Source of the DNA: CALBPI01 sp039027435
GTDB lineage: Bacteria; Pseudomonadota; Gammaproteobacteria; Steroidobacterales; Woeseiaceae
Assembly: GCA_039027435.1 (NCBI GenBank)
Contig: JBCCKF010000004.1
Coordinates: 220,185-284,184 of the forward strand
DNA length: 64,000 bases
Direction: 5' to 3'
Shown piece after piece: positions 1 to 10,337 of the stretch. The notes under the pieces were generated by a model that worked only from the letters and a program-made list of their open reading frames with translations, ran no database searches and was not told the DNA's origin. Both the position numbers and the translations under genes were made by a program. Every line of letters begins with the position of its first letter. Positions within the stretch are counted from its first letter, which is position 1.

Positions 1-620
1 TCCTGTTTGAGCAAGTCATCAAAGACGCCGACGATCCGAAAACGCAACACGATTTTGGCAAGAACGTGATCCCGGCGATCATCAACCAGTACCGAGTGTT
101 CGCCTATCCGTTCCGCGATCCGGCAACCTCAGATCAGGCCTACTGGCGCGATGTTGGAACACTGCCCGCATACTGGCAGGCCAATATGGAGTTGCTGGAC
201 GTCGTACCGCAGCTCAATCTCTACGATCAGGAATGGCCGGTCGATACGTTCCAGATCCAGCTACCACCAGCGAAGTTTGTTCACGACGAGGCGGATCGCC
301 GCGGGGTCGCCATCAATTCGATGGTGTCCGGTGGTTGTGTTGTCTCCGGCGCATCACTGCATCGTTCGCTGCTATTTTCCAACGTCCGCGTGCACTCCTA
401 CAGCAAGCTGACGGAGACCGTGGTGCTCCCCGATGTCGAGATCGGCGAACACTGCCGTATCCATCGCGCGATTATCGATCGTGGATCGGTGGTTGCGGAT
501 CACACTGTCATCGGCGAGGACGTCGAAGCCGATCGCGCTCGCGGGTTTCGAGTCACTGATGAGGGCATCACGCTGGTGACACCCGACATGCTTGGCCAGG
601 AACTGCACTTCACTCGCTAA
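1..620 (+). CDS. glgC: Glucose-1-phosphate adenylyltransferase, C-terminal part (5' end outside window)
   Basis: This enzyme makes ADP-glucose from glucose-1-phosphate and ATP, the committed step of bacterial glycogen synthesis. The reading frame is already open at base 3, so only the last 205 residues are visible and the nucleotidyltransferase domain lies upstream. What is seen is the end of the catalytic domain (DFGKNVIPAII) followed by the left-handed beta-helix of hexapeptide repeats that carries the allosteric region (SGGCVVSGASLHRSLLFSNV, then VLPDVEIGEHCRIHRAIID). The stop is 5 bases before glgA, so the two are almost certainly co-transcribed. Family identity is clear; the true start and any promoter are out of view. 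Confidence 0.95.
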   Translation, partial: LFEQVIKDADDPKTQHDFGKNVIPAIINQYRVFAYPFRDPATSDQAYWRDVGTLPAYWQANMELLDVVPQLNLYDQEWPVDTFQIQLPPAKFVHDEADRRGVAINSMVSGGCVVSGASLHRSLLFSNVRVHSYSKLTETVVLPDVEIGEHCRIHRAIIDRGSVVADHTVIGEDVEADRARGFRVTDEGITLVTPDMLGQELHFTR

Positions 621-625
621 CGGCT

Positions 626-2173
626 ATGTCGATTCGACCACCGGTTTACATGGTAGCCGCGGAGAACGGCGCGTTGCCGGGCGGCAAAGCAGGCGGTGTC
701 GGAGACGTGCTGCGCGACTTGCCACCAGCAATTGCAGAGACCGGCCGACCCGTCACCATATTGATGCCCTCCTACAATCGGCTGCACACATCCGACGGCA
801 TGGAGTGGTGCGGCGCATTCCCCGTTCGGTTCGGACAGGAAAGCCTGAATATCGAGTGGTACGGCAAGCAGACCGCAGCCGATGTCGACACCGTCGTCTT
901 GCATAACCCCCGTTTCGACCCGCAGAACACCGGCCAGATCTATTGTGATGATGGGCGGGATAATCCGTTCGCAAGTGATGCTACAAAATTCGCACTACTT
1001 TCGCTGGCGGCGGGCGAATGGCTGGTGCGCCACGCGGACGATCAGGCTGTATTGCACCTTCATGACTGGCACGCCGGTCTGCTCGCATTGCTGCGCGAAC
1101 GTCTACCGGCATTTGAGCGACTGAAGCATTTGCGTTGCGTGCTGACCCTGCACAACCTCGCACTGCAAGGCCTGAGACCTCGACGCGGACATCCATCGAG
1201 TTTCGAACGCTGGTTCCCGGAGCTCGACCCGGATGATGCGCTGCTATCGGACCCACGCTATCACGATGTTGCGAACCCACTCGCGGCCGCGATTCGGAGC
1301 GTTGATCACGTCAACACGGTGAGCCCAACGAATGCACGCGAAATACTGCAACCGACCGATCTCGCACGTGGCTTTCACGGTGGTGAGGGGCTTGAAGTAC
1401 TTCTGCAACATGCCGCGGCCGAGGGCCGGCTTCACGGCATTCTCAACGGATGCGACTATACCGCTACCCCTCTGCACCGCCCCACGTTTCCTGAACTCGG
1501 AGAGACTGTCGCCACAACGCTGGCTGAATGGAGCGACCGACAACCGCACAATAAGTCTTTATTCAGCCTCGCTTCGAGAAGTCTGGAGCGGGCTAACAAC
1601 AGACAGCCGTCGATCGTTCTAACGGCGGTCAGTCGGCTGACCGATCAAAAGGCCGGACTTCTGCTTGCGAGGACTCAAGGGATCACTCTGCTGCAACAGC
1701 TACTGCGATCGCTCCCCAATGATGCGGTCATGCTGCTTCTCGGCAGCGGCGACCCAGGTATCGAAACAGCGCTGGCGCAACATGCGGCCACAGACTCGCG
1801 ACTCATTTTCCTGCGAGGGTTTTCTGAACCACTCGCCAATGCCGTGTTCGCCGCTGGCGACTTGTTTCTGATGCCAAGCACATTCGAGCCATGCGGCATC
1901 AGTCAAATGTATGCCATGCGCGCAGGCCAACCCTGCCTCGTGCATGCCGTTGGCGGTCTCAACGACACCGTCAAAGACAATATCAACGGGTTTTCATTCT
2001 CCGGCCCCAATACCGAAGCACAGGTCGCCAACTGCATGGCCAGCATGATTCATGCACAGCAAGTGTTTTTCGATCAACCTGAGCGATGGCAAGAGATGGT
2101 TAGCGATGCACGTGCAGCACGCTTCCTCTGGTCTGACGCAGCCGAGCAATACGAGACGAAAATGTATGTCTGA
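626..2173 (+). CDS. glgA: Glycogen synthase (ADP-glucose:glucan glucosyltransferase, GT5)
   Basis: It transfers glucose from ADP-glucose to the growing alpha-1,4-glucan in the cytoplasm. The 515-residue product has the GT5 order: an N-terminal glycine-rich loop (GGKAGGVGDV near residues 20-30, a variant of the usual KTGGLADV), the LHLHDWHAGL segment, and the C-terminal GT-B signature PSTFEPCGISQMYAMRAGQP with the catalytic-site Glu. It is somewhat longer than the E. coli enzyme (477). The gene starts at ATG 626, 5 bases after glgC, and its end (ATGTCTGA) overlaps the start of glgB by 8 bases, suggesting translational coupling. Confidence 0.95.
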   Translation: MSIRPPVYMVAAENGALPGGKAGGVGDVLRDLPPAIAETGRPVTILMPSYNRLHTSDGMEWCGAFPVRFGQESLNIEWYGKQTAADVDTVVLHNPRFDPQNTGQIYCDDGRDNPFASDATKFALLSLAAGEWLVRHADDQAVLHLHDWHAGLLALLRERLPAFERLKHLRCVLTLHNLALQGLRPRRGHPSSFERWFPELDPDDALLSDPRYHDVANPLAAAIRSVDHVNTVSPTNAREILQPTDLARGFHGGEGLEVLLQHAAAEGRLHGILNGCDYTATPLHRPTFPELGETVATTLAEWSDRQPHNKSLFSLASRSLERANNRQPSIVLTAVSRLTDQKAGLLLARTQGITLLQQLLRSLPNDAVMLLLGSGDPGIETALAQHAATDSRLIFLRGFSEPLANAVFAAGDLFLMPSTFEPCGISQMYAMRAGQPCLVHAVGGLNDTVKDNINGFSFSGPNTEAQVANCMASMIHAQQVFFDQPERWQEMVSDARAARFLWSDAAEQYETKMYV

Positions 2174-4322
2174 GCGCGAGGCACTGAATCAGCTAGCACA
2201 GGGTCGTCATCCGGATCCTTTTTCGATTCTCGGTATACATGAGGTTGGCGGCATTCGCTGCGCGACCTGCCTCGCACCGGGCGCCGCTCGCGTTGCGATT
2301 GTGGATAATCAGGGCCGACAAATTCGTCGAGCCCGGCGCATTCACGATGCAGGCATTTATCGCGTCGAACTCTCATCGCAGGACCCCTATCGATGGCGAG
2401 TGCATTGGGTGGACGGCGCAACCAGTGACTTGCAGGACCCCTACGGTTTCCGCCCCTCTCTGGGTGAGATCGATCTTCATCTGCTCGGTGAAGGTCGCCA
2501 TGAGCGCATTTATGAGGTGCTCGGTGCACACACGATGCAGCACGACGGCACACTCGGGACACGCTTTTGCGTCTGGGCACCCAATGCATCGCGCGTCAGT
2601 GTAATCGGAGACTGGAATCAGTGGGACGGTCGACGTTACCCGATGCGTCGTCATCATGGGATCGGTATTTGGGAGTTGTTCATTCCCGATATTGGCGATG
2701 GCGCACGCTACAAATTCGAACTGTTGGACGCGACTGGCAATCTCCTTCCGCTAAAGACCGATCCGTTCGGCAATGCCTTTGAAGCGCCGCCGTACAATGC
2801 CGCGATCGTTTCAACGAGCGCATACGAATGGCGAGATCGCGAGTGGATGCATACGAGAAAGCCACAAGCCTTGCACACACCGCAATCGATCTATGAGGTA
2901 CACCTTGGCTCTTGGCGACGCGGTGAACAAAACCAATGGCTCGACTATCGAGCGCTAGCCGAAACACTGGTGCCCTATGTGTCCGATATGGGGTTCACTC
3001 ACATAGAACTGTTACCCATTACGGAACATCCGTTTGACGGCTCCTGGGGATACCAACCTATAGGGATGTTTGCACCCACCTACCGTTTCGGTAGTCCTGA
3101 CGATTTCCGTTATTTCGTAGACACCTGCCATCAGGCAGGCATTGGAGTCATCGTCGACTGGGTGCCTGCGCACTTTCCGCGCGACGAACACGGGCTCGCC
3201 CAATTCGATGGCACCGCGCTCTACGAACACGCCGATCCTCGCAAAGGCGCGCATGCCGACTGGGGCACACTGATCTTCAATTTCGGCCGCAACGAGGTTG
3301 TGAATTACTTGATTGGTAGCGCGTTGTACTGGATCAATGAGTTTCATATCGATGGGCTTAGGGTGGATGCGGTGGCCTCCATGCTCTATCTCGATTACTC
3401 GCGCGAAGATGGCGAGTGGATCCCGAACGAACACGGCGGCAACGAAAACCTGGAAGCTGTAGCGTTCATCAAACGGTTGAACGAAGCCGTTCACGCAGCG
3501 GGGGCAGCGTCCTATGCCGAGGAATCGACCGCATGGCCAGGCGTGTCTCGCCCAACCTACGACGGTGGCCTCGGCTTCACGTTCAAATGGAATATGGGCT
3601 GGATGAACGACAGCCTGCGATATATCGCCGAGGACCCCGTTCACCGGCGCTACCACCACGACAAGCTGACCTTCGGTCTCGTCTACGCATTCAATGAGAA
3701 CTTTGTGCTGCCGCTCTCACATGATGAGGTGGTGCATGGAAAGCGATCGATTTTGGGAAGAATGCCTGGTGACGACTGGCAGCGATTCGCAAATCTGCGC
3801 ACCTACCTCGGGTTCATGTTTACCCACCCCGGGAAGAAGCTGATGTTCATGGGCACGGAGTTCGCACAGTCTGACGAGTGGAATCACGATCAATCCATCG
3901 ATTGGCACCTGCTTGAATACGCGCCACATCGGGGTATTCAGGAGCTGGTACGCGACCTGAATCAACTGATCCGTGCGCAACCCGCGCTCCACGATCAGGA
4001 CTTCGACGAGGCTGGCTTCACCTGGCTGGACTGGGAGGATTCCGAACACAGCGTCTTCGCATGGCTCCGGCGTACCGCCGACGGGCAACATGTGATCTGC
4101 ATTTGCAATATGACGCCGGTAGTGCGCGAAGGCTATCGCGTTGGCGCACCAGACTGGGGCGTGTATACGGAGATTTTGAACACTGACAACGAGCGCTATG
4201 GCGGCAGCAATGTCGTCAACAGCTCGAATCTGCAAACACAGCCAACGGCGTGGCACCAGCAAGCACAGTCACTCGTAGTAACGCTACCGCCACTCGCAAC
4301 ACTCGTTCTCAAACTCGCTTGA
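2166..4322 (+). CDS. glgB: 1,4-alpha-glucan branching enzyme (GH13)
   Basis: It makes the alpha-1,6 branches of glycogen. I chose ATG 2166 (MSEREALNQLAQGRHPDPF): it gives 718 residues, close to the E. coli enzyme (728), and it overlaps the end of glgA by 8 bases; an upstream in-frame ATG at 2052 would add 38 unrelated residues lying inside glgA. Domains in order are an N-terminal glucan-binding module, a second CBM48 module (GTRFCVWAPNASRVSVIGDW), and the GH13 barrel with the catalytic triad visible: Asp in DGLRVDAVASM (about residue 401), Glu in YAEESTAWPG (about 453) and Asp in LSHDEVVHGK. A C-terminal beta domain closes it. Confidence 0.96.
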   Translation: MSEREALNQLAQGRHPDPFSILGIHEVGGIRCATCLAPGAARVAIVDNQGRQIRRARRIHDAGIYRVELSSQDPYRWRVHWVDGATSDLQDPYGFRPSLGEIDLHLLGEGRHERIYEVLGAHTMQHDGTLGTRFCVWAPNASRVSVIGDWNQWDGRRYPMRRHHGIGIWELFIPDIGDGARYKFELLDATGNLLPLKTDPFGNAFEAPPYNAAIVSTSAYEWRDREWMHTRKPQALHTPQSIYEVHLGSWRRGEQNQWLDYRALAETLVPYVSDMGFTHIELLPITEHPFDGSWGYQPIGMFAPTYRFGSPDDFRYFVDTCHQAGIGVIVDWVPAHFPRDEHGLAQFDGTALYEHADPRKGAHADWGTLIFNFGRNEVVNYLIGSALYWINEFHIDGLRVDAVASMLYLDYSREDGEWIPNEHGGNENLEAVAFIKRLNEAVHAAGAASYAEESTAWPGVSRPTYDGGLGFTFKWNMGWMNDSLRYIAEDPVHRRYHHDKLTFGLVYAFNENFVLPLSHDEVVHGKRSILGRMPGDDWQRFANLRTYLGFMFTHPGKKLMFMGTEFAQSDEWNHDQSIDWHLLEYAPHRGIQELVRDLNQLIRAQPALHDQDFDEAGFTWLDWEDSEHSVFAWLRRTADGQHVICICNMTPVVREGYRVGAPDWGVYTEILNTDNERYGGSNVVNSSNLQTQPTAWHQQAQSLVVTLPPLATLVLKLA

Positions 4323-4344
4323 GTTGGCTGGCAGGAGATACCTG

Positions 4345-6837
4345 ATGAGCACCAATACTGAATCGACCCTTCCAAGCAGGATTCTTGCCGAACCATTGAG
4401 CAACGATGAGACTGCGCTACTGCGAGACTTCAGTCACTACTTCGCTCGCACCTTCGGACGCAATGACCTGGACGATAACGATGCGTTCGCATACCGGGCT
4501 CTGGTCTACACAATCCGAGACCGTATCATGCGCAATTGGCGCCTGACGCGTGAGCAACAACTCCAGTCGGACTCGCGCAAGACTTGCTATCTGTCTCTCG
4601 AATATCTGATGGGACGACTGCTCAATAACGCTTTGGCGAGCACCGATTTGTCCGGTGCTGCAGCAAGCGCCATGTCGAAACTGGGCGTCGATCTCGAGGT
4701 GTTACTGGACCAGGAACACGACGCTGGCCTCGGCAACGGTGGTCTGGGCAGACTTGCCGCTTGCTTTCTTGACAGTTGCGCCACGCTAGCCTTACCGGTG
4801 ACAGGGTATGGCATCCGCTACCGCTACGGCATGTTCCACCAACAATTGAGGGACGGTCGTCAGGTTGAGGAGCCCGACCAGTGGTTGGCGGACGGATTCC
4901 CATGGGAGATTCGTCGCCGCGAACAGTCGCAGATTGTTCAGTTCGGTGGTCGAACGGAAAGTTACCGCGACGCTAACGGCAACATGGCATTCCGCTGGGT
5001 CGATTCGCAGGACGTATTGGCGGTGCCCCACGACGTTCCGATACCTGGCTATCGAAACGACGTGGTAAACACACTGCGGCTCTGGTCTGCGGTCGCGACA
5101 GACGAATTCGACCTTGATGAGTTTAATGCAGGTAGCTACGCAGACGCAGTGGCACGAAAAAACGCCGCTGAAAATATCACGATGGTGCTCTACCCGAATG
5201 CCACGACCGAAAACGGTCAGGTGTTGCGGTTGCGTCAACAGTATTTCCTGGCGAGCGCCAGCCTGAAGGACACGATACGCGACTGGCAGAGTCGACACGG
5301 CAATGACTTCAGCGAGTTCGCCAACAAGCACTGCTTTCAGCTAAACGACACGCACCCTGCGGTCGCGGTCGCCGAGTTGATGCGACTGCTTATGGACGAG
5401 CATGGTTTTGGCTGGCATGCCGCGTGGGAGGTCACGACATCCACGATGGCCTACACGAACCACACACTACTGCCTGAAGCGCTGGAACTTTGGCCAGTGG
5501 CCATGTTCCGCGAACTCTTGCCGCGGCTTATCGAAATCATCTACGAAATCAATGCGCGATTCCTGCGAGAGGTTGCGCGACGTTGGCCGGGTGATGTCGA
5601 TCGTTTGCGACGCATGTCACTGGTTGCCGAGGACGGCGAGCCGATGTTGCGCATGGCGTATCTCGCGATTGTCGGCAGCTATTCCGTCAACGGGGTTGCG
5701 GCTCTGCATTCCGAGTTGCTGAAAGATGGCCTGTTCAGGGACTTCTATGAGCTGTGGCCCGAGAAGTTCAACAACAAGACCAATGGGGTAACACAACGTC
5801 GCTGGCTCGCAGCCTGCAACCCAACACTCAGCAAACTGATCGATTCCCAAATTGGTGAGGCATGGATCACAGACCTGCCGCAGCTGGAAAATCTTGCGGC
5901 CTGTGCAGACGATGCCGCTTTTCGAAAAACGTGGCGCGCAGCGAAGCAGCACAACAAGTCGTTGCTCTGCAGCATGATCGAACAACGCACCGGCATCACG
6001 ATCTCACATGAGATGCTGTTTGATGTTCAGGTGAAGCGAATCCATGAGTACAAGCGCCAACTATTGAATGTCCTGCATGCAATCCATCGCTACGCACGGA
6101 TCTGCGCTGAGGACACCCAAGGCATGCAACCGCGCGCGATCATCTTCGGTGGGAAAGCGGCACCGGGATATGTGATGGCGAAAGAGATTATCAAGCTGAT
6201 CTCTAACGTAGCGAATGTCATCAACTCCGACCCGAGAACAGAAGGTCTGTTGCGCGTGGTTTTCTACCCTGACTACAACGTCTCAGCCATGGAGCGGATA
6301 TGTCCTGCCGCGGATTTGTCAGAGCAAATATCGACAGCTGGGAAAGAGGCTTCAGGCACGGGCAACATGAAGTTCATGATGAACGGCGCGCTGACCATCG
6401 GAACACTCGACGGCGCGAATGTCGAGATTCGCGAAGCGGTAGGCGAGGACGCTTTCTTCCTCTTTGGATTGACAGTCGATGAGATTCCGACGGCGCGTGC
6501 AGACTACAATCCGAGCGCGATCATTGCTTCCGATCCAGCGCTCAGTGTGGTGATGCACCTATTGGAAACCGGTCATTTCAACCAATACGAACCTGGCGTA
6601 TTCGATCATGTGCTTGGTGCCCTTCGCGATCCGAATGACCCATGGATGACGGTTGCTGATTTTCGCAGCTTCATTGACGCGCAAGAGCGTGTGGATCAGA
6701 CCTACGCGGACAAGGAGCAATGGACAAGACTCAGCATCCGGAACACGGCCGCCTCGGGACGATTCTCGACCGACCGAACGATGCGGGACTATAACGACGA
6801 CATCTGGCGACTAGAGCCAATCACCGTCGACCCATGA
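4345..6837 (+). CDS. glgP: Glycogen (maltodextrin) phosphorylase, PLP-dependent
   Basis: It phosphorolyses glycogen chains to glucose-1-phosphate. ATG 4345 has a good ribosome site (AGGAG at 4333-4337, 7-base gap); a TTG at 4324 lies further up but is unsupported. The 830-residue protein shows the phosphorylase hallmarks: GLGNGGLGRLAACFLDS early, the KRIHEYKRQLLN stretch, and EASGTGNMKFMMNG, whose Lys (about residue 676) binds pyridoxal phosphate. It lies 22 bases after glgB and overlaps glgX by ATGA. Having synthesis and breakdown enzymes in one operon suggests a storage-cycling unit, controlled mainly at enzyme level. Confidence 0.96.
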   Translation: MSTNTESTLPSRILAEPLSNDETALLRDFSHYFARTFGRNDLDDNDAFAYRALVYTIRDRIMRNWRLTREQQLQSDSRKTCYLSLEYLMGRLLNNALASTDLSGAAASAMSKLGVDLEVLLDQEHDAGLGNGGLGRLAACFLDSCATLALPVTGYGIRYRYGMFHQQLRDGRQVEEPDQWLADGFPWEIRRREQSQIVQFGGRTESYRDANGNMAFRWVDSQDVLAVPHDVPIPGYRNDVVNTLRLWSAVATDEFDLDEFNAGSYADAVARKNAAENITMVLYPNATTENGQVLRLRQQYFLASASLKDTIRDWQSRHGNDFSEFANKHCFQLNDTHPAVAVAELMRLLMDEHGFGWHAAWEVTTSTMAYTNHTLLPEALELWPVAMFRELLPRLIEIIYEINARFLREVARRWPGDVDRLRRMSLVAEDGEPMLRMAYLAIVGSYSVNGVAALHSELLKDGLFRDFYELWPEKFNNKTNGVTQRRWLAACNPTLSKLIDSQIGEAWITDLPQLENLAACADDAAFRKTWRAAKQHNKSLLCSMIEQRTGITISHEMLFDVQVKRIHEYKRQLLNVLHAIHRYARICAEDTQGMQPRAIIFGGKAAPGYVMAKEIIKLISNVANVINSDPRTEGLLRVVFYPDYNVSAMERICPAADLSEQISTAGKEASGTGNMKFMMNGALTIGTLDGANVEIREAVGEDAFFLFGLTVDEIPTARADYNPSAIIASDPALSVVMHLLETGHFNQYEPGVFDHVLGALRDPNDPWMTVADFRSFIDAQERVDQTYADKEQWTRLSIRNTAASGRFSTDRTMRDYNDDIWRLEPITVDP

Positions 6838-8888
6838 TCAGCTCCGGAGACCCGACGCTCTTGGGCGCAACCGTTGTCGACGGTGGCGTTAACTTTGCGC
6901 TCTACTCGAGTACAGCGGAACGTGTCCAGCTTTGCCTGTTCGATGAGCATGACGATGAGCGTCGTCTCGATATGCAGGGACCGCACAATGATGTCTGGCA
7001 CGGATTCGTGCCGAATGTTTCAGTCGGCGCACGCTATGGCTACCGTGTTAGCGGTCCATGGGATCCATCACGAGGGTTGCGCCACAACCCAAACAAGCTA
7101 CTCATCGACCCCTATGCACGCGAGCTCTCAGGAGAGCTGATCTGGGACGATGCCGTTTTCGGCCACTCGCTTGAAGATACCTACATTCCCAGCACGTCGG
7201 ACAGCGCTGCGTTTGTACCGCGAGGCGTCGTAGCACCGACGATGTCGCTGACGACAAAAAGGCCATTAACCTCATGGTCTGACACGATCATCTATGAGGC
7301 GTCGGTGCGCGCATTGACCGCTCGAGATCATCGGCTGGCAGAGGATGTTCGTGGCCGGTTTCTTGGCGCCGCGAGCGACGAGATATTAGGCCATCTCAAA
7401 TCGCTAGGCATCACTGCACTCGAACTTCTGCCGGTGCACGCCTATGCCGACGAGCACTTTCTCGTGCAACGCGGACTCAGAAACGCCTGGGGCTATAACA
7501 CCCTCGCCTTCTTCGCGCCGATGCCACGCTTTGCACGCAGCGCCGCCTGCGCCGAGTTCGCACACCTGGTCGAGCGACTCCACGATGCCAATATCGAGGT
7601 CGTTCTCGATGTGGTTTATAACCACACTGCCGAAGGCGACCTCCGAGGCCCGACCTTATCGTGGCGGGGTATCGACAACCTCGCCTATTACCGGGTCTTG
7701 CCTGAAAACCCGGATCACTACGTGAACGATACCGGCACCGGAAACACCATCAATGCTGATCATCCGGCAGCGCGTCAGATGATCCTCGATAGTCTTCGCT
7801 ACTGGGCAGGCACTTATGGCGTGGATGGTTTCCGGTTTGATCTGGCACCCATCCTCGGTAGACACTTTTCCGGATTCAACACGAACCATCCACTGCTCGA
7901 GCAGATCACAAACGACTCGGTTTTGAGACACTGCAAGTTGATCGCAGAGCCATGGGACATAGGTCCGGGTGGTTATCAACTCGGGGCGTTTCCAAAAGGC
8001 TGGGGAGAGTGGAACGACCGCTACCGGGACACGGTTCGCCAATTCTGGCGCGATGATGAACACCAAACACCGGCAATGGCGCGACGGCTGCACGGCTCGG
8101 CAGACATTTTCGAACGCGCGCTGCGAACACCCGCAGCGAGCGTCAACTATGTGACCGCGCATGACGGATTCACGCTGAGAGACCTTGCCAGCTACCAAAG
8201 AACGCACAATGAGGCCAACGGCGAGAATAATCTCGATGGGCATCGAGAAAACCACTCAGTGAATTTCGGTATCGAGGGCGCTACCGACGACGTAGAGATT
8301 CTCGCTCATCGGCGCAAACACCGTCTGAACCTGCTGGCTTCGCTACTGGTCTCACAGGGCACGCCAATGATCCTGGGCGGTGACGAACTAGGTCGCACCA
8401 AAGACGGTAACAACAACGCGTATGCGCAGGACAATGAAACCACCTGGTTCGACTGGCACGACATTGACCAGGGATTTCTCTCGCGCGTGCGTGATCTGAT
8501 CGCGCTGCGTAAACGCATACCCTTGCTGCGCCAGGAAGCCTATCGTCATGGCCGTTCGACAAACGAAGCAGGTTTGAAGAACATCCAATGGCATGCGCCC
8601 AATGGAGACCAATTAGACGGACTGGACTGGCATCATGCACGCGCCGTAACGATGCTGCTCGTCGCTACGGAAAACGATGCACCACCTTCCCCTGAACAAG
8701 CAGCGGTCGCCGTCAGCTTCAATCCGACCGATACACCTGTCGAGTTCACGCTGCCGCAGGTCGCAAGCAGCGGCGCCTGGGTCGTCAGTGGCTATACCGA
8801 TATCGAGCCGCCCGCGCTTAGAAAATCGGTCGTCGCACAAGCCGCGCGTAGCACCAGCATTCTTGTATGGGTGCGCGGCTCGAGCTGA
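6834..8888 (+). CDS. glgX: Glycogen debranching enzyme (isoamylase-type GH13)
   Basis: It hydrolyses the alpha-1,6 links of limit dextrins left by glycogen phosphorylase, which is the gene just upstream (4-base ATGA overlap). The 684-residue product begins with a CBM48 domain (VVDGGVNFALYSSTAERVQL) and continues with the GH13 barrel. Catalytic residues are visible: Asp336 in GFRFDLAPIL, Glu372 in IAEPWDIGPGG, and the Asp of VTAHDGFTLRDL. The isoamylase-type segment GRTKDGNNNAYAQDNETTWF is intact. It is the last gene of the glg operon; the next gene is on the other strand 18 bases away and I see no strong terminator hairpin between them. Confidence 0.95.
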   Translation: MISSGDPTLLGATVVDGGVNFALYSSTAERVQLCLFDEHDDERRLDMQGPHNDVWHGFVPNVSVGARYGYRVSGPWDPSRGLRHNPNKLLIDPYARELSGELIWDDAVFGHSLEDTYIPSTSDSAAFVPRGVVAPTMSLTTKRPLTSWSDTIIYEASVRALTARDHRLAEDVRGRFLGAASDEILGHLKSLGITALELLPVHAYADEHFLVQRGLRNAWGYNTLAFFAPMPRFARSAACAEFAHLVERLHDANIEVVLDVVYNHTAEGDLRGPTLSWRGIDNLAYYRVLPENPDHYVNDTGTGNTINADHPAARQMILDSLRYWAGTYGVDGFRFDLAPILGRHFSGFNTNHPLLEQITNDSVLRHCKLIAEPWDIGPGGYQLGAFPKGWGEWNDRYRDTVRQFWRDDEHQTPAMARRLHGSADIFERALRTPAASVNYVTAHDGFTLRDLASYQRTHNEANGENNLDGHRENHSVNFGIEGATDDVEILAHRRKHRLNLLASLLVSQGTPMILGGDELGRTKDGNNNAYAQDNETTWFDWHDIDQGFLSRVRDLIALRKRIPLLRQEAYRHGRSTNEAGLKNIQWHAPNGDQLDGLDWHHARAVTMLLVATENDAPPSPEQAAVAVSFNPTDTPVEFTLPQVASSGAWVVSGYTDIEPPALRKSVVAQAARSTSILVWVRGSS

Positions 8889-8906
8889 TCGCCCGTATTT
8901 CAGAAG

Positions 8907-10337
8907 CTAGGCGATTTTCGGCACAAAGACCGACTTGGTTTCGAGAAACTCCTCGAAACCCAGCATCCCCCATTCGCGACCGTTACCTGATTGCTTATAG
9001 CCGCCGAATGGCGCCATGATCGAGCCTCCATGCCCGTTGATGTGGATACTGCCCGCGCGAATCTTCGATGCGATACCCACCGCTCGCTCCGGGCTGGCCG
9101 ATTGGACGTAGCCTGCCAGGCCGTAGGGCGTGTCATTGGCGATCGCAATCGCGTCTTCCTCATCTGCATAACCAATGATGCATAGCACCGGCCCAAAAAT
9201 TTCTTCACGCGCAATCGTCATATCGTTGGTGACATTGGAGAAGACAGTCGGTCGGACAAAATAACCAGACGCAATGCCGTCCGGGCGACCTACCCCCCCG
9301 GCGACCAGCGTGGCGCCTTCATCGATTCCTTGCTGAATCAACGCCTGAATCTTGTCGAACTGCGCCTCACTGACGACCGGCCCCATCCGCGTGGACTCAT
9401 CGCGCGGGTTACCCACAACCGTCGATGCTGCAACAGTCGCGGCAATCTCTGCCGCCTTCTCCATGTGCGCGGCGGGCACGAGCATCCGGGTCGGCGCGTT
9501 ACAAGACTGTCCGCTGTTGTTGAACACCTGCTTTGCACCGGACGCCACGGCGGCCTCCAGATCGACATCATCCAGGAGGATATTCGGCGACTTGCCGCCG
9601 AGCTCTTGCGAGACTCGTTTCACCGATTCAGCGGCAGCCTGCGCGACCAGCACACCTGCACGCGTGGAGCCGGTAAAGCTCATCATCGCAATGTCCGGGT
9701 GTGACGAAAGGCGTGCGCCCACATCCGGGCCGGACCCATTCACAAGGTTGAACACGCCGGGTGGGACCTCCGCCTCGTGCAATACATCGGCCAGCACCAT
9801 CGCATCAATGGGGGCAATCTCACTCGGCTTTAACACCATGGTGCAACCTGCTGCCAGTGCCGGCGCAACCTTGCAAGCGATCTGGTTCTGCGGCCAGTTC
9901 CACGGTGTGATCAAGCCACACACCCCGATCGCCTCCCGGCTCAACAGATAGTCGCCCTCGTGCGTTTGCCATTCGAACGATTCAAGGATTTTTCGAATCG
10001 CCTTGAAGTGTGCCAGACCACTGCCCGCTTGCGCCCTTGTCGCGAACTTCAGTGGCGCGCCCATCTCATCGCTGATCGCTTCCCCGAGTTCCGACAGCTT
10101 GGTCTGATAGATCTCAATGATGCGGTCAATCAGATCGAGTCTGGTCTCCACCGTGCTGTTGGACCAGCTATCAAACGCAGCCGTTGCCGCCGCGACCGCG
10201 CGATCGACATCCGCGTCAGAGCCATTGGTGATTCGCGCATAAGCGACCTCCGTCGCCGGGTTGATGACCTCCAGAACATCTTGCGAGTCCGGAGCGACCC
10301 ATCGCCCGTTTATGTAGAAGTTCAGGTAGTCACGCAT
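8907..10337 (-). CDS. NAD(P)-dependent aldehyde dehydrogenase family protein
   Basis: This 476-residue protein oxidises an aldehyde to its acid; the substrate cannot be read from the sequence. The family motifs are complete: ITPWNWPQNQ (Asn146), FTGSTRAG for cofactor binding, the general base Glu246 in SQELGGKSPN, and the nucleophile Cys279 in NNSGQSCNAPTR. It resembles the large group of single-domain ALDHs annotated as aldehyde or betaine-aldehyde dehydrogenases. It starts at ATG 10337 and is divergent from a TetR regulator across a 233-base AT-rich gap holding an inverted repeat, so that regulator is the likely controller. Confidence 0.9.
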   Translation of the reverse strand: MRDYLNFYINGRWVAPDSQDVLEVINPATEVAYARITNGSDADVDRAVAAATAAFDSWSNSTVETRLDLIDRIIEIYQTKLSELGEAISDEMGAPLKFATRAQAGSGLAHFKAIRKILESFEWQTHEGDYLLSREAIGVCGLITPWNWPQNQIACKVAPALAAGCTMVLKPSEIAPIDAMVLADVLHEAEVPPGVFNLVNGSGPDVGARLSSHPDIAMMSFTGSTRAGVLVAQAAAESVKRVSQELGGKSPNILLDDVDLEAAVASGAKQVFNNSGQSCNAPTRMLVPAAHMEKAAEIAATVAASTVVGNPRDESTRMGPVVSEAQFDKIQALIQQGIDEGATLVAGGVGRPDGIASGYFVRPTVFSNVTNDMTIAREEIFGPVLCIIGYADEEDAIAIANDTPYGLAGYVQSASPERAVGIASKIRAGSIHINGHGGSIMAPFGGYKQSGNGREWGMLGFEEFLETKSVFVPKIA